Below, one piece after another: positions 1 through 7,809 of a stretch of 40,309 nucleotides of DNA; position 1 is the stretch's first letter; each line of letters starts with the position of its first letter. The DNA comes from Chloroflexota bacterium. Lineage in GTDB: Bacteria; Chloroflexota; Anaerolineae; Anaerolineales; DRMV01. The stretch lies in the NCBI GenBank assembly GCA_011322445.1, contig DRMV01000006.1, positions 1-40,309 on the forward strand, given 5' to 3'. The position numbers and the translations under genes are program-made. The notes beneath the pieces were generated by a model. The model saw only the letters and a list, made by a program, of their open reading frames with translations, was not told the DNA's origin and did not search any database.

Positions 1-256
1 CGGCGAGCGCCCCTTCGAGTTCCTTGATGCGTTGCTCCATTTGCTGAAAGGTGGGCTGGTCTTCTGGTGAGCAGATGAGCACTTGCTCGGTGCGGAAGCC
101 CTCTTTGCCGTACTTTTGCACCCAGCGCTTGATGGTGGTCGAGTCGCCAATCCCATACTTCTGCTTCAGGTAATGGGCGCTTGCGCCTGCTTCGTACTCG
201 CGTACAACCTGGCGCTTGAAACTTTCACTGTAACGTTTGATTTTGGTCGTACCCAT
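1..256 (-). CDS. IS3-family transposase OrfA, N-terminal part (cut by window edge)
   Basis: The reading frame on the minus strand starts at 256 (MGTTKIKRYSESFKRQ...) and runs open to base 1, giving 85 codons. The segment FKRQVVREYEAGASAH, followed by YLKQKYGIGDSTTIKRWVQK, is the helix-turn-helix typical of IS3/IS911-type OrfA proteins (HTH_Tnp_1). The last visible part (MEQRIKELEGAL) looks like the start of the usual leucine-zipper coiled coil. The start is supported by an AAGGA ribosome-binding site about 8 nt upstream. In this family OrfA binds the element ends and is normally joined to the DDE OrfB by programmed frameshifting. OrfB would lie to the left, outside the window, so whether the element is intact cannot be judged. 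Confidence 0.85.
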   Translation of the reverse strand, partial: MGTTKIKRYSESFKRQVVREYEAGASAHYLKQKYGIGDSTTIKRWVQKYGKEGFRTEQVLICSPEDQPTFQQMEQRIKELEGALA

Positions 257-279
257 ATATGCCGTCCTTTTTTGGTGAG

Positions 280-307
280 TTTACCTGTTGTCAGTGTAAA
301 CTATATT
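280..307 (+). promoter_or_regulatory. Possible outward promoter in the IS end
   Basis: TTTACC (280-285) and TATATT (302-307) are separated by 16 bp and read out of the insertion sequence toward the DUF115 gene at 368. They match the sigma-70 consensus at 4/6 and 5/6 positions. Outward promoters at insertion-sequence ends are well known. That this one is active is inference. Confidence 0.4.
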
Positions 308-367
308 CAGGACGGGTCACGAAAAGTCACCGTTCACTGTAACACCTGACACCGGAGCACTTTCCCC

Positions 368-1135
368 ATGCTTTCCCTCCTTCGCCGAGCCTATCAGACT
401 GCCCAATGGCTGCCCGAGTGGCCTGCGGCGGCCTTTCACCCCTGGCGGCTTGAGAGCAAGCGCCGCCTGGCTGCCCTGCACGATGTGCATCGCGGGCAGC
501 GTTGTTTCGTCATTGGTAACGGCCCCAGCCTGCGTCGCACCGATGTTTCCAAACTGCGGGACGAAATCACCTTTGGGATGAACCGCATTTACCTGGCCTT
601 CCCCGGTTGGGGCTTTCGCACCACTTACCTGGTTTCGGTCAACGATTTGGTCATCGAGCAGTGTGCGGCCGATTTTCGGGAGCTGGCAATGCCCAAATTC
701 TTCACGTGGCGCGCCCGCCGCTGGCTGCCTGCCGACGAGCATACCACCTTCCTGTTCACCACCTACATGGCCCCCAAATTTGCCACCGACGCCCGCGGCC
801 GCCTGTGGGAAGGCGCGACCGTGACCTACGTCAGCCTGCAACTGGCCTTCCACATGGGTTGCGAAGAAGTCATTCTCATTGGCGTGGACCACAACTTTGC
901 CACCAAAGGCCCGGCTAACCAAACCGTGGTGTCGGAGGGCGACGACCCCAACCACTTCCACCCCGGCTATTTTGGTAAGGGTTTCCGCTGGCAGTTGCCC
1001 GATCTGGAGACCTCGGAAATGGCCTACCGCATGGCGCGGGAAGCCTACGAAAAAGCCGGACGCCGCGTGCTCGACGCTACCGTGGGCGGCAAACTGACCG
1101 TGTTCCCGAAAGTGGATTACGAGAGCCTGTTCTGA
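368..1135 (+). CDS. DUF115 / MptE-like protein
   Basis: The 255-aa protein has the glycine-rich motif GQRCFVIGNGPSLRRTDVSK at about residues 38-57, which is characteristic of the DUF115 family (6-hydroxymethylpterin diphosphokinase MptE-like fold). Later conserved-looking stretches are FGMNRIYLAF and EVILIGVDHNFA. Archaeal MptE makes a pterin intermediate, but bacterial members mostly occur with surface-polysaccharide genes and have no settled function, so only the fold is called. There is no signal peptide or membrane segment, so it is probably cytoplasmic. Its start lies about 17 bp from the insertion-sequence edge, so its native upstream region has probably been displaced. The stop overlaps the next start by one base (TGATG), indicating translational coupling. 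Confidence 0.75.
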   Translation: MLSLLRRAYQTAQWLPEWPAAAFHPWRLESKRRLAALHDVHRGQRCFVIGNGPSLRRTDVSKLRDEITFGMNRIYLAFPGWGFRTTYLVSVNDLVIEQCAADFRELAMPKFFTWRARRWLPADEHTTFLFTTYMAPKFATDARGRLWEGATVTYVSLQLAFHMGCEEVILIGVDHNFATKGPANQTVVSEGDDPNHFHPGYFGKGFRWQLPDLETSEMAYRMAREAYEKAGRRVLDATVGGKLTVFPKVDYESLF

Positions 1136-1929
1136 TGCCTGCGGTGCGTTGGGAAACCCTGCGGCAGGAAGCCCAGGCGTTGGCCGCCCATGCCCACGCC
1201 CCGGCAGCGTTTGCTGAGACGTGGGGCGAGGTGTTGAGGCGCTACGCCGACCGCACTTTCCGGCCTGGGCAGGCGGTGGGTGCGCCGCGGTTGCCGAGTT
1301 ATCATTTGCCCCCTGCGGTGCTGATGGGGTTGTGGCAGGGGCTGCGCGGTCACCTGGAAAGCCGTCCGGCGCTGGTGCTTCCCCTGGCGGAAGCCCTGTG
1401 GGCGCGCCCTGATCTGGAATCACATTGGATGGCTGCCCGTTTGCTGGGGTTAGCGGCAGTGCAGCCGCCGGAGCCGGTGTTGCAACGTTTCTGGCGTTGG
1501 TTGGCTGCCGCGCCCGACCCTGCCATTGCCACGGCTTTGTTGGAATATGGCACGGCTCGGTTGGTAGCCGAGGCGCCTCAGGCTTATCTGGATGCCGTGG
1601 GGGCGATGTTGGGCCAAGAAGATGGCGTGGCCCTGGGCTTGCGGGCGCTGGTGCCGCTGTTGGGAGCCCCGCATTTTGAGAACCTGCCGCGTGTGTTGCG
1701 TTTTGTCGCGCCTTTGCTTTCGCCCCCCGACCCGGCGCTGCGTCCGGAACTGGCCGCCGTACTGCGTGTGATGGCGCGCCGCTGGCCGGAAGAGGTTACA
1801 CCGTTTTTGCGCTCACTGTGGCGCGCCTATCCTGATGCGACCCTGGCCTGGTTGTTGCGGCGGCTGCTTTCGGTGCTGCCCCCTGAAGCCGCACAGAGCC
1901 TCAAGGCGATGCTCGCCGAGCACCGCTGA
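1135..1929 (+). CDS. Hypothetical helical-repeat protein
   Basis: This 264-aa protein is rich in Ala, Leu, Arg and Trp. It appears to be almost entirely amphipathic helices of about 15-20 residues separated by Pro-rich turns, for example the stretches around PPEPVLQRFWRWLAAA and LRPELAAVLRVMARRW. The pattern resembles HEAT/ARM or AlkD-like solenoids, but no diagnostic motif is visible and no function is claimed. It has no signal peptide. It begins inside the stop codon of the DUF115 gene, so the two are almost certainly cotranscribed and coupled. Codon use matches the neighbours. Confidence 0.65.
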   Translation: MPAVRWETLRQEAQALAAHAHAPAAFAETWGEVLRRYADRTFRPGQAVGAPRLPSYHLPPAVLMGLWQGLRGHLESRPALVLPLAEALWARPDLESHWMAARLLGLAAVQPPEPVLQRFWRWLAAAPDPAIATALLEYGTARLVAEAPQAYLDAVGAMLGQEDGVALGLRALVPLLGAPHFENLPRVLRFVAPLLSPPDPALRPELAAVLRVMARRWPEEVTPFLRSLWRAYPDATLAWLLRRLLSVLPPEAAQSLKAMLAEHR

Positions 1930-1962
1930 ACTCGCGGCGGGGACGCTGGTCGCTGTGTAGAG

Positions 1963-3762
1963 ATGCCTATGTTTTCCCCTTTGACGCTGACCTTGATCAT
2001 CACCGCTTTGGCGGCCATCGTGCTCATTAGTGGCAAAGTGCGTCCCGATTTGGTGGGCTTGATGGTGGCGCTGAGCCTGGCTTTGACGGGGGTTTTGCCG
2101 TTGAAAAGCGCTTTGGGGGGCTTTTCGAGCGATGTGGTTTTTGTTTTACTTTCCATCTTTATCCTTACCAAAGGGCTGGAAAACACCGGCGTCACCGCGT
2201 GGCTGGGAGAGCGGCTGGCGCGGTTGGGCAGCGGTTCAGAAGGCCGTTTGGTGGGCGTGACGATGGTGGCTTCGGCGGTGCTTTCCCTTTTTATGAATAC
2301 GGTGGCCGCAGCGGCGGTGCTTTTGCCGCCCGTGCTTGCCATTACCCGCCGTCGGCGCGATGTGGCCCCTTCGCGGGTGCTTATCCCGCTGGCCTATGCC
2401 ACGTTGTTGGGCGGTACGGCCACCTTGCTGACCACTGCCAACCTGGTGACCAGCGCGTCGCTGGCGGCGCACGGGTTGAAGCCTTATGGGTTGCTCGATT
2501 TTCTGCCGGTGGGCCTGCCGGTGACGGCCGCGGGCTTGCTTTTCATGTTGCTGGTGGGGCGGCGGTTGTTGCCACGCTACCCTGCCGAGCCCGGCGGCGA
2601 GGCCCTCGCCGACCTGGTGGAAGCCTATCGCCTCCGGGAGGGCTTGCATGCTTTCCGGGTTGCGCCTGATTCCCCCCTGGTGGGGCGGCCCGCCCGCAAG
2701 CCGCGCACGGCAACCGATGCCGGCCTGACGCCGGTGGGGCTGCTGGTAGGGGGGCGCATTGCTTTTGCCGACCGCCTGCCGCCTGAGCGCCGTTTGCGCC
2801 CTGGTGATATTCTCGTGGTTGTGGGCACCAGCCCGCCGGATGTGCTGGCGCACCTGGGCCTGGAGCCGTGGGATGCGCCCGACCTGTACGACATTTTCCG
2901 CACCCAGGCGGTGCTGGTGGAACTGGCGCTCAACCCGCGCGGGAATGCCGCCGGTAAGACGCCACAATCGTTGCAACTTTATGCCCGCTATGGGCTGCGT
3001 ATTCTGGCCGTGCGCCGCGGTTCAGAGGTGCTGGAGCACAATCTCTATACCCTGCCGCTGCGCCAGGGGGATGCGTTGTTGGCTTTGATTCCCGCGGAAA
3101 ACGAGCCGCACCTGCGGGACGATGCCGATTTCGTGGTGTTGAGTGTGCATCGCGGAGAAGGGGGCAGCGTGGGCTGGCGGGGCTTTTTGGCGATTGCTTT
3201 GCTGGTGGCGGCGCTGGTGCCGGCGGCGCTGGGGTGGGCGCCGTTGGCGCTGACCACGCTTTCGGCGGCCACGCTGATGATGTTGGTGGGTATTGTGCCG
3301 CCGCCGCAGGCTTATCGGGTCATTCCGTGGCAGGTGCTGTTTCTCATCGGCGGGATGATTCCGTTGGGCGTTGCCATGCGCCAAACGGGGGCGGCGACCT
3401 TCCTGAGCCGTCAAATGCTGCTGCCGCTGGAGCACGCGCCGGGGTGGGCCATTGCGGCGGCCTTTCTGCTGCTGACGGCTTTGCTCGCGCAGGTGACCAG
3501 CGGGCAGGTGGCGGCACTGTTGCTGGCCCCCCTGGCGATTGCCGCTGCCGAAAGTTATGGCCTGCCGCCACGCGGGCTGGGCATGGCGGTGGCTGTGGGG
3601 GCTTCCTTCGCCTTTTTGCTGCCGACCGGCCACCCCGTCAACCTGCTGGTCATGCAGCCAGGGCGTTACAAACCGGCCGATTACCTCAAGGTGGGGCTGC
3701 CGCTGTTGCTGGTGGTTACGCCTGTGGCGGTGGTGGCGCTGCAATGGTTCTGGCTGCGGTGA
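1963..3762 (+). CDS. SLC13/DASS-type permease with two RCK_C-like domains
   Basis: The 599-aa membrane protein has an N-terminal block of hydrophobic helices (about residues 5-205), a soluble centre (about 215-400) and a C-terminal membrane block (about 405-598). The centre looks like two TrkA-C (RCK_C) units, each carrying the typical 'LRPGD/LRQGD' turn (RRLRPGDILVVVG and PLRQGDALLALI). This layout is standard for the large SLC13-type branch of sodium-coupled anion transporters (sulfate, dicarboxylate or similar). The repeated loop motifs MNTVAAAAVLLPP and TGHPVNLLV are in the positions of the paired SNT-like re-entrant loops. Substrate cannot be read from sequence. A second Met lies two codons downstream, so the exact start is uncertain. 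Confidence 0.85.
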   Translation: MPMFSPLTLTLIITALAAIVLISGKVRPDLVGLMVALSLALTGVLPLKSALGGFSSDVVFVLLSIFILTKGLENTGVTAWLGERLARLGSGSEGRLVGVTMVASAVLSLFMNTVAAAAVLLPPVLAITRRRRDVAPSRVLIPLAYATLLGGTATLLTTANLVTSASLAAHGLKPYGLLDFLPVGLPVTAAGLLFMLLVGRRLLPRYPAEPGGEALADLVEAYRLREGLHAFRVAPDSPLVGRPARKPRTATDAGLTPVGLLVGGRIAFADRLPPERRLRPGDILVVVGTSPPDVLAHLGLEPWDAPDLYDIFRTQAVLVELALNPRGNAAGKTPQSLQLYARYGLRILAVRRGSEVLEHNLYTLPLRQGDALLALIPAENEPHLRDDADFVVLSVHRGEGGSVGWRGFLAIALLVAALVPAALGWAPLALTTLSAATLMMLVGIVPPPQAYRVIPWQVLFLIGGMIPLGVAMRQTGAATFLSRQMLLPLEHAPGWAIAAAFLLLTALLAQVTSGQVAALLLAPLAIAAAESYGLPPRGLGMAVAVGASFAFLLPTGHPVNLLVMQPGRYKPADYLKVGLPLLLVVTPVAVVALQWFWLR

Positions 3763-3777
3763 GGCCTGTATTCCGCC

Positions 3778-3806
3778 TTGACAGCAACGGGGGGAAAGGG
3801 TAGCAT
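3778..3806 (+). promoter_or_regulatory. Sigma-70-type promoter for the phosphatidyltransferase-lgt-ABC operon
   Basis: A perfect -35 TTGACA (3778-3783) is followed after 17 bp by TAGCAT (3801-3806, 4/6 match to the -10). It lies in the only sizeable gap upstream of five closely packed plus-strand genes. Confidence 0.6.
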
Positions 3807-3852
3807 ACGGCTATCTTGCACCGGGCGGCATTGACCGCCGGGGAGGTGTTTT

Positions 3853-4485
3853 GTGTCTGTGCCCCAACCATTACCGCAACCTCAAACTTTTACCGACCGG
3901 ATGCGCGTGCGTTTCAAAGGGGTGTTGGATGCCGTGGGCGGGTTTTTCAATCGCCTGGGTGTGCACCCCAATGCGATGACCGTGACCGGCGTGGTGGGCA
4001 ATGCTGTGGCGGCTGTGCTGCTGGCGCAAGGCCGCATTGTGGTAGGAGGGCTGGTGGTGCTCGCGATGGGCGCGTTCGATGCCCTCGATGGCACGATGGC
4101 GCGCTTGCGCGGTGGCGGCACGGCGTGGGGGGCTTTCCTCGATTCGGTGGGCGACCGCTATTCCGAATTGTTGCTGTTTGGCGGGCTGGCCTATTTCTAC
4201 GCTGCCCGCGGTGATTTGCTGGGAATGTCGCTGGCGTATGCTGCCGCAGCGGGGGCGGTGTTGGTTTCCTATACCCGCGCTCGCGCGGAGGCCCTGGGGT
4301 GGGAGGTCAAGGTCGGTTTGCTGACCCGCTTCGAGCGTTACCTGGTGCTGGCCCCTGCTTTGGTGCTCAACCTGCCGCTGATCGGCGTGGGGTTGATTGC
4401 CGTTGGCGCGAATCTGACCGCCTTCCAGCGGATTTTCTTCGCTCACCGGTTGGCGGTGGCTTCACAAACCCAAGACGAGGCATAG
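3853..4485 (+). CDS. CDP-alcohol phosphatidyltransferase family protein
   Basis: The 210-aa integral membrane enzyme carries the complete family signature DG-x2-AR-x8-G-x3-D-x3-D (DGTMARLRGGGTAWGAFLD, then SVGD) at about residues 79-101. This motif binds the metal and the CDP group. Hydrophobic segments follow (around LLLFGGLAYFYAARGDLLG, AYAAAAGAVLVSYT, and VLAPALVLNLPLIGVGLIAV). The family transfers a phosphatidyl group from CDP-diacylglycerol (or a related donor) to an alcohol to make membrane phospholipids. The acceptor (glycerol-3-phosphate, inositol phosphate or other) cannot be decided here. The GTG start at 3853 is chosen because GGGAGGT lies 6 nt upstream. It is the first gene of an operon with lgt, which is consistent with membrane biogenesis. 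Confidence 0.88.
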   Translation: MSVPQPLPQPQTFTDRMRVRFKGVLDAVGGFFNRLGVHPNAMTVTGVVGNAVAAVLLAQGRIVVGGLVVLAMGAFDALDGTMARLRGGGTAWGAFLDSVGDRYSELLLFGGLAYFYAARGDLLGMSLAYAAAAGAVLVSYTRARAEALGWEVKVGLLTRFERYLVLAPALVLNLPLIGVGLIAVGANLTAFQRIFFAHRLAVASQTQDEA

Positions 4486-4489
4486 TGTT

Positions 4490-5329
4490 ATGGTTTTTCA
4501 TATTGGCCCTATCCCGATTCACGTGTACGGCCTGTTGCTGATGCTCGGCGCGCTCGCGGGCGCGTGGCTGGCGACGGTGGAAGCCAGGCGCCGCGGCCAG
4601 GACCCTGAAATTATTTGGGATGCGTTGACATGGGTGTTGATTGGCGGTGTCATTGGGGCGCGCCTGTGGCATGTTTTTACCCCGCCTGAATCAATGGTCG
4701 AGATGGGCATTACCACCCATTATTACCTCACCCACCCGCTGGCGATGATTGCCGTTTGGCGAGGGGGGCTGGGCATTCCGGGCGCGGTGATGGGTGGGTT
4801 GCTGGCGTTTTGGCTGTTTGCCCGCCGCCGCAAACTCAATTTTGCCCTTTGGCTGGATATTGCCGCCCCCGGCATTGCTTTGGGGCAAGCGATTGGTCGG
4901 TGGGGCAATTATGTCAATCAGGAACTCTACGGCGCGCCGACCCATTTGCCTTGGGCCATTTACATTGACCCGGCGCACCGTTTGCCCCAGTTTGCCGACC
5001 AGGCTTATTACCATCCGCTTTTCTTTTATGAGTTCCTTTGGAATTTGCTCAACATGGGTGTGCTGCTTTATGCTGCCCGCAAGTGGAGCGACCGGTTGTG
5101 CACCGGCGATATTTTCTTGATGTATCTCATCATTTACCCTGTGGGGCGCTTTTTCCTGGAATTCCTGCGGCTGGACCCGGCTGAAGTGGGCGGTCTGGAT
5201 ATCAACCAGATGCTGATGGCGGTGGTGGCGCTGAGCGCGGCTGCTGCGCTGGCCTGGCGGCATCGGCCGGGGGCGGCTGCGCCGCAACCAGCGGAAACGC
5301 CCGGCAAACGCCGCCGACGGCGTAAGTAG
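4490..5329 (+). CDS. lgt: Prolipoprotein diacylglyceryl transferase
   Basis: The 279-aa multi-pass membrane protein has the Lgt signature GRWGNYVNQELYG (family pattern G-R-x-G-N-[FY]-x-N-x-E) at about residues 142-154 and the upstream motif AVWRGGLGIPGAVMGG. The length is normal. Lgt moves the diacylglyceryl group from phosphatidylglycerol to the lipobox cysteine of prolipoproteins at the cytoplasmic membrane. Three lipoproteins in this window (9554-11041, 11019-12569 and 38456-39505) are plausible substrates. It starts 4 nt after the stop of the phosphatidyltransferase gene, so the two are cotranscribed. The C-terminal tail is basic (KRRRRRK), probably a cytoplasmic end. Confidence 0.95.
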   Translation: MVFHIGPIPIHVYGLLLMLGALAGAWLATVEARRRGQDPEIIWDALTWVLIGGVIGARLWHVFTPPESMVEMGITTHYYLTHPLAMIAVWRGGLGIPGAVMGGLLAFWLFARRRKLNFALWLDIAAPGIALGQAIGRWGNYVNQELYGAPTHLPWAIYIDPAHRLPQFADQAYYHPLFFYEFLWNLLNMGVLLYAARKWSDRLCTGDIFLMYLIIYPVGRFFLEFLRLDPAEVGGLDINQMLMAVVALSAAAALAWRHRPGAAAPQPAETPGKRRRRRK

Positions 5330-5339
5330 GCTTGGCGCC

Positions 5340-6260
5340 ATGATTGTTGCAGAGCATTTGGGTAAGCGTTTCGATGATTTTTGGGCAGTAAGCGATTTCC
5401 ACTTGAGCGTGGCGGCGGGGGAAGTGGTGGCTGTGCTCGGCCCCAATGGTGCCGGGAAGACCACAACCGTACGGATGTTGGCTTCCCTGCTGCGTCCCAC
5501 GCGTGGGCGGGCAGTGGTGGCGGGTTTCGATACGGCGACGCAGGGCCTGGAGGTGCGCCGCCATGTGGGGGTGCTGACCGAACAACACGGGTTGTATACC
5601 CGGATGCCGGCGTATGAATATCTGGAAGTCTTTGGCAAAATCTATGGTCTGGAAGGCGACCTGTTGGCGCGCCGAATTGCCCATTGGATGGACTATTTTG
5701 GGCTTTGGGATTTCCGCACCTGGCGCATTGGCACGTATTCCAAGGGAATGCGGCAGAAACTGGCGCTGGCGCGCGCTTTGCTGCATGAGCCGCCGGTGCT
5801 TTTGCTCGATGAGCCTACCTCCGCGATGGATCCCGAAAGCGCGCGGCTGGTGCGGGAAGCCATTCGCGGTTTGCGCTCTCAGGACCGGGCGATTTTGCTC
5901 TGCACCCACAACCTTTACGAAGCCGAGGTGCTGGCCGACCGCATTGCCATTATGCAGGCGGGGCGGGTGGTCACCACGGGCACGCCGCAGACACTCAAGG
6001 ACCGCTGGTTGGGCCCTCCGGTATTCGCGGTGATGCTTTCTCGCCCTGTGGAACACCCCTTGCCTGCTTTCCCTCCCGCGGTGGAGGTGGTGCGGGCTGA
6101 AGGGCGTACGTTGGAAATTCGCTCGCCCCAATGGGAGCGCGACAACGCCGCCGTGGTGGCGGCGCTGGTGGCTGCGGGGTATGGGGTGCTTCAAGTGGCT
6201 GAGGTGCCCCGTAGTTTGGAGCAGGTTTACCTCAAGGTGATGGCGCATGAACAGGCATGA
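5340..6260 (+). CDS. ABC transporter ATP-binding protein (ABC-2 export type)
   Basis: The 306-aa protein has Walker A GPNGAGKTT (about residues 34-42), a degenerate ABC signature YSKGMRQKL (about 134-142) and Walker B VLLLDEPTSAMDPES. The YSKGM form of the signature and a C-terminal extension of about 90 residues after the nucleotide-binding domain are typical of ATPases paired with ABC-2 permeases (NatA/CcmA-like). Its last 14 bp overlap the start of the permease gene, so the two are coupled and probably form one complex. The transported substrate is unknown. No strong ribosome-binding site precedes the ATG at 5340, and translation may depend on read-through from lgt. Confidence 0.9.
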   Translation: MIVAEHLGKRFDDFWAVSDFHLSVAAGEVVAVLGPNGAGKTTTVRMLASLLRPTRGRAVVAGFDTATQGLEVRRHVGVLTEQHGLYTRMPAYEYLEVFGKIYGLEGDLLARRIAHWMDYFGLWDFRTWRIGTYSKGMRQKLALARALLHEPPVLLLDEPTSAMDPESARLVREAIRGLRSQDRAILLCTHNLYEAEVLADRIAIMQAGRVVTTGTPQTLKDRWLGPPVFAVMLSRPVEHPLPAFPPAVEVVRAEGRTLEIRSPQWERDNAAVVAALVAAGYGVLQVAEVPRSLEQVYLKVMAHEQA

Positions 6261-7689
6261 GTGGAAGCGTTGGTGGCATGGCACGCTGTTGATTACCCGT
6301 CGCGAGGTGCGCGATCAGCTCCGCGACTGGCGCATTGTGCTGCCGATTGTCGGGCTGACGCTCTTCTTCCCGTTGTTGATGAATGCCACCGCCAAGGCGA
6401 TGGTGAATTTTGTGGCCCGTTACGGGGCGGATATTGTGGCCGAGCGGTTGTTTCCTTTTTTGATGATGGTGGTGGGGTTTTTCCCTGCTTCGATTTCGCT
6501 GGTGGTGGCTCTGGAAAGTTTTGCCGGTGAGCGTGAGCGCCGCACGATGGAGCCCTTGCTGGTGGCACCCCTTACCGATGCGCAGTTGTATGTTGGGAAA
6601 TTGCTGGCCGTGCTGTTTTTGCCGCTCACCGTGAGTTATGTCGGCGTGGGGGTGTATGTGGTCGGGCTGCATTTGGTCACAGGGTGGTGGCCTTCTGCCA
6701 TTTTGCTGGGCATGGTGTTGTTGCTCACCACGGTGCAGGCAGTGATGATGGTTTCCGCGGCGGTGGTGATTTCCACGCAGGCCACTTCGGTGCGGGCGGC
6801 TAACTTGCTGGCTTCGCTGGTCATTGTGCCGGTAGCGCTGTTGTTGCAGGGGGAAAGTGTGATGATGTTCTATCAGCATTATGCGGTGCTGTGGGCCACG
6901 GCCGCGGCTGTGCTGCTGGTGGCTGTGCTGACATCGCGTATGGGGTTGGCGCATTTCAACCGCGAGAACCTGTTGGGGCGGGAAGTGGACATTCTCAACA
7001 TCCGTTGGATGTGGCGGGTGTTTTGGAAGGCGTTTCGGGGCGAGGCCGCGGGCGTGCGCGCGTGGTACCGCGAGGTGTGGCGGGATGTCAAATCTTTGGG
7101 GTGGCTGATGGTGGTGGCGTTTGCGCTGATGGGCGGCGCGGCGGCGCTGGGTGTGTGGCTGGCAAGGGATGTGCCTGCCCAGGCGCTTTCGGCTCCTTCC
7201 CCAATGGAGTTTCGGGCCACGCTGCGTTCAGGGGTATGGAATGGCTTGACGGTGGTAGGATGGCACGGCAGCCTGTTCGTGTGGTGGCACAACATTCGCG
7301 CCATGTTGTTGGCCGCTGTGGGCGCAGGGTTTACCTTTGGGGTGTTGGGTATCTTGATCCCTTTGCTGCCTTATGGGTTGATCGGCGGGGCGTTGGCTTT
7401 GTTTGCCCGGTCGGGGTTGTTTTCGCCGTGGACGGCTTTCGCTGTGATGGTGCTGCCGCATGGGGTGGTGGAAATTCCAGCCACGGCGCTGTTTGTGGCG
7501 GCGACGTTGCGCCTGGGGGCTTCGCTGGCTTCCCCCGCGCCGGGCGAGAGCCTGGGGGCTTTCTGGCTGCGGGCGTGGGCACGCTGGTGGCGGGTGTTCC
7601 TGGGGGTGGTGGTGCCGCTGATGGCGGTGGCTGCGGTGCTGGAAACCCATCTGACGCCTCTCATGGTGAGCCGCTATTTGTTGCATTGA
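6247..7689 (+). CDS. ABC-2 permease fused to a SpoIIM (DUF95) domain
   Basis: The 480-aa membrane protein has two parts. Residues about 1-240 look like an ABC-2 permease: an N-terminal cytoplasmic start (TRREVRDQLRDWRIVLPIVG), then six hydrophobic segments with the family-typical loop ESFAGERERRTMEPLLVAPL. Residues about 255-480 match the stage II sporulation protein M (DUF95) pattern: WWHNIRAMLLAAVGAGFTFG, a run of Gly-rich helices, the hallmark LPHGVVEIPATALF, and a C-terminal helix ending ETHLTPLMV. SpoIIM acts with SpoIID/P in peptidoglycan remodelling in spore formers, but SpoIIM-like domains are widespread in non-sporulating bacteria with unknown role. The overlap with the ATPase gene implies a single transporter complex. 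Confidence 0.85.
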   Translation: MNRHEWKRWWHGTLLITRREVRDQLRDWRIVLPIVGLTLFFPLLMNATAKAMVNFVARYGADIVAERLFPFLMMVVGFFPASISLVVALESFAGERERRTMEPLLVAPLTDAQLYVGKLLAVLFLPLTVSYVGVGVYVVGLHLVTGWWPSAILLGMVLLLTTVQAVMMVSAAVVISTQATSVRAANLLASLVIVPVALLLQGESVMMFYQHYAVLWATAAAVLLVAVLTSRMGLAHFNRENLLGREVDILNIRWMWRVFWKAFRGEAAGVRAWYREVWRDVKSLGWLMVVAFALMGGAAALGVWLARDVPAQALSAPSPMEFRATLRSGVWNGLTVVGWHGSLFVWWHNIRAMLLAAVGAGFTFGVLGILIPLLPYGLIGGALALFARSGLFSPWTAFAVMVLPHGVVEIPATALFVAATLRLGASLASPAPGESLGAFWLRAWARWWRVFLGVVVPLMAVAAVLETHLTPLMVSRYLLH

Positions 7690-7750
7690 TGCCGCTTGTG
7701 GGGGTCTTGCGGCGTGGAGGGCAATGCCGCTTTGTGCCAGAACTGTTTGG

Positions 7751-7785
7751 GAAAACAAAAACGCCCGTCCATGCGACGGGCGTTT
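7751..7785 (-). terminator. Intrinsic terminator of the DUF4013 gene
   Basis: An 11-bp perfect stem (7759-7769 with 7775-7785, AAACGCCCGTC) has a 5-nt loop and is followed on the minus strand by TTGTTTTC. It may also stop the convergent plus-strand operon ending at 7689, though the T-run favours the minus strand. Confidence 0.85.
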
Positions 7786-7809
7786 GGGCTTGCTGGGGTT
7801 GGACGGTGT

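Larger units (their letters stand above)
1..351 (-). mobile_element. Left (5') end of an IS3-type insertion sequence
   Basis: The minus-strand orfA is preceded by about 95 bp of AT-richer non-coding DNA with several related short motifs (TGTCAGGTGTTACAGTGAA at the outer edge, GTTTACACTGACA further in), as expected of a terminal inverted repeat and transposase-binding region. The outer boundary near 351 is inferred from the TGTCAGG terminus. The partner end and any target duplication are outside the window. The element lies immediately before the DUF115 gene at 368. Confidence 0.6.

Noticed and set aside
7690-7758. Short Cys-containing frame after the SpoIIM fusion gene (VEGNAALCQNCLGK)
   Set aside because: It has no ribosome-binding site and runs into the convergent gene's terminator and reading frame, so it cannot be supported as a gene.
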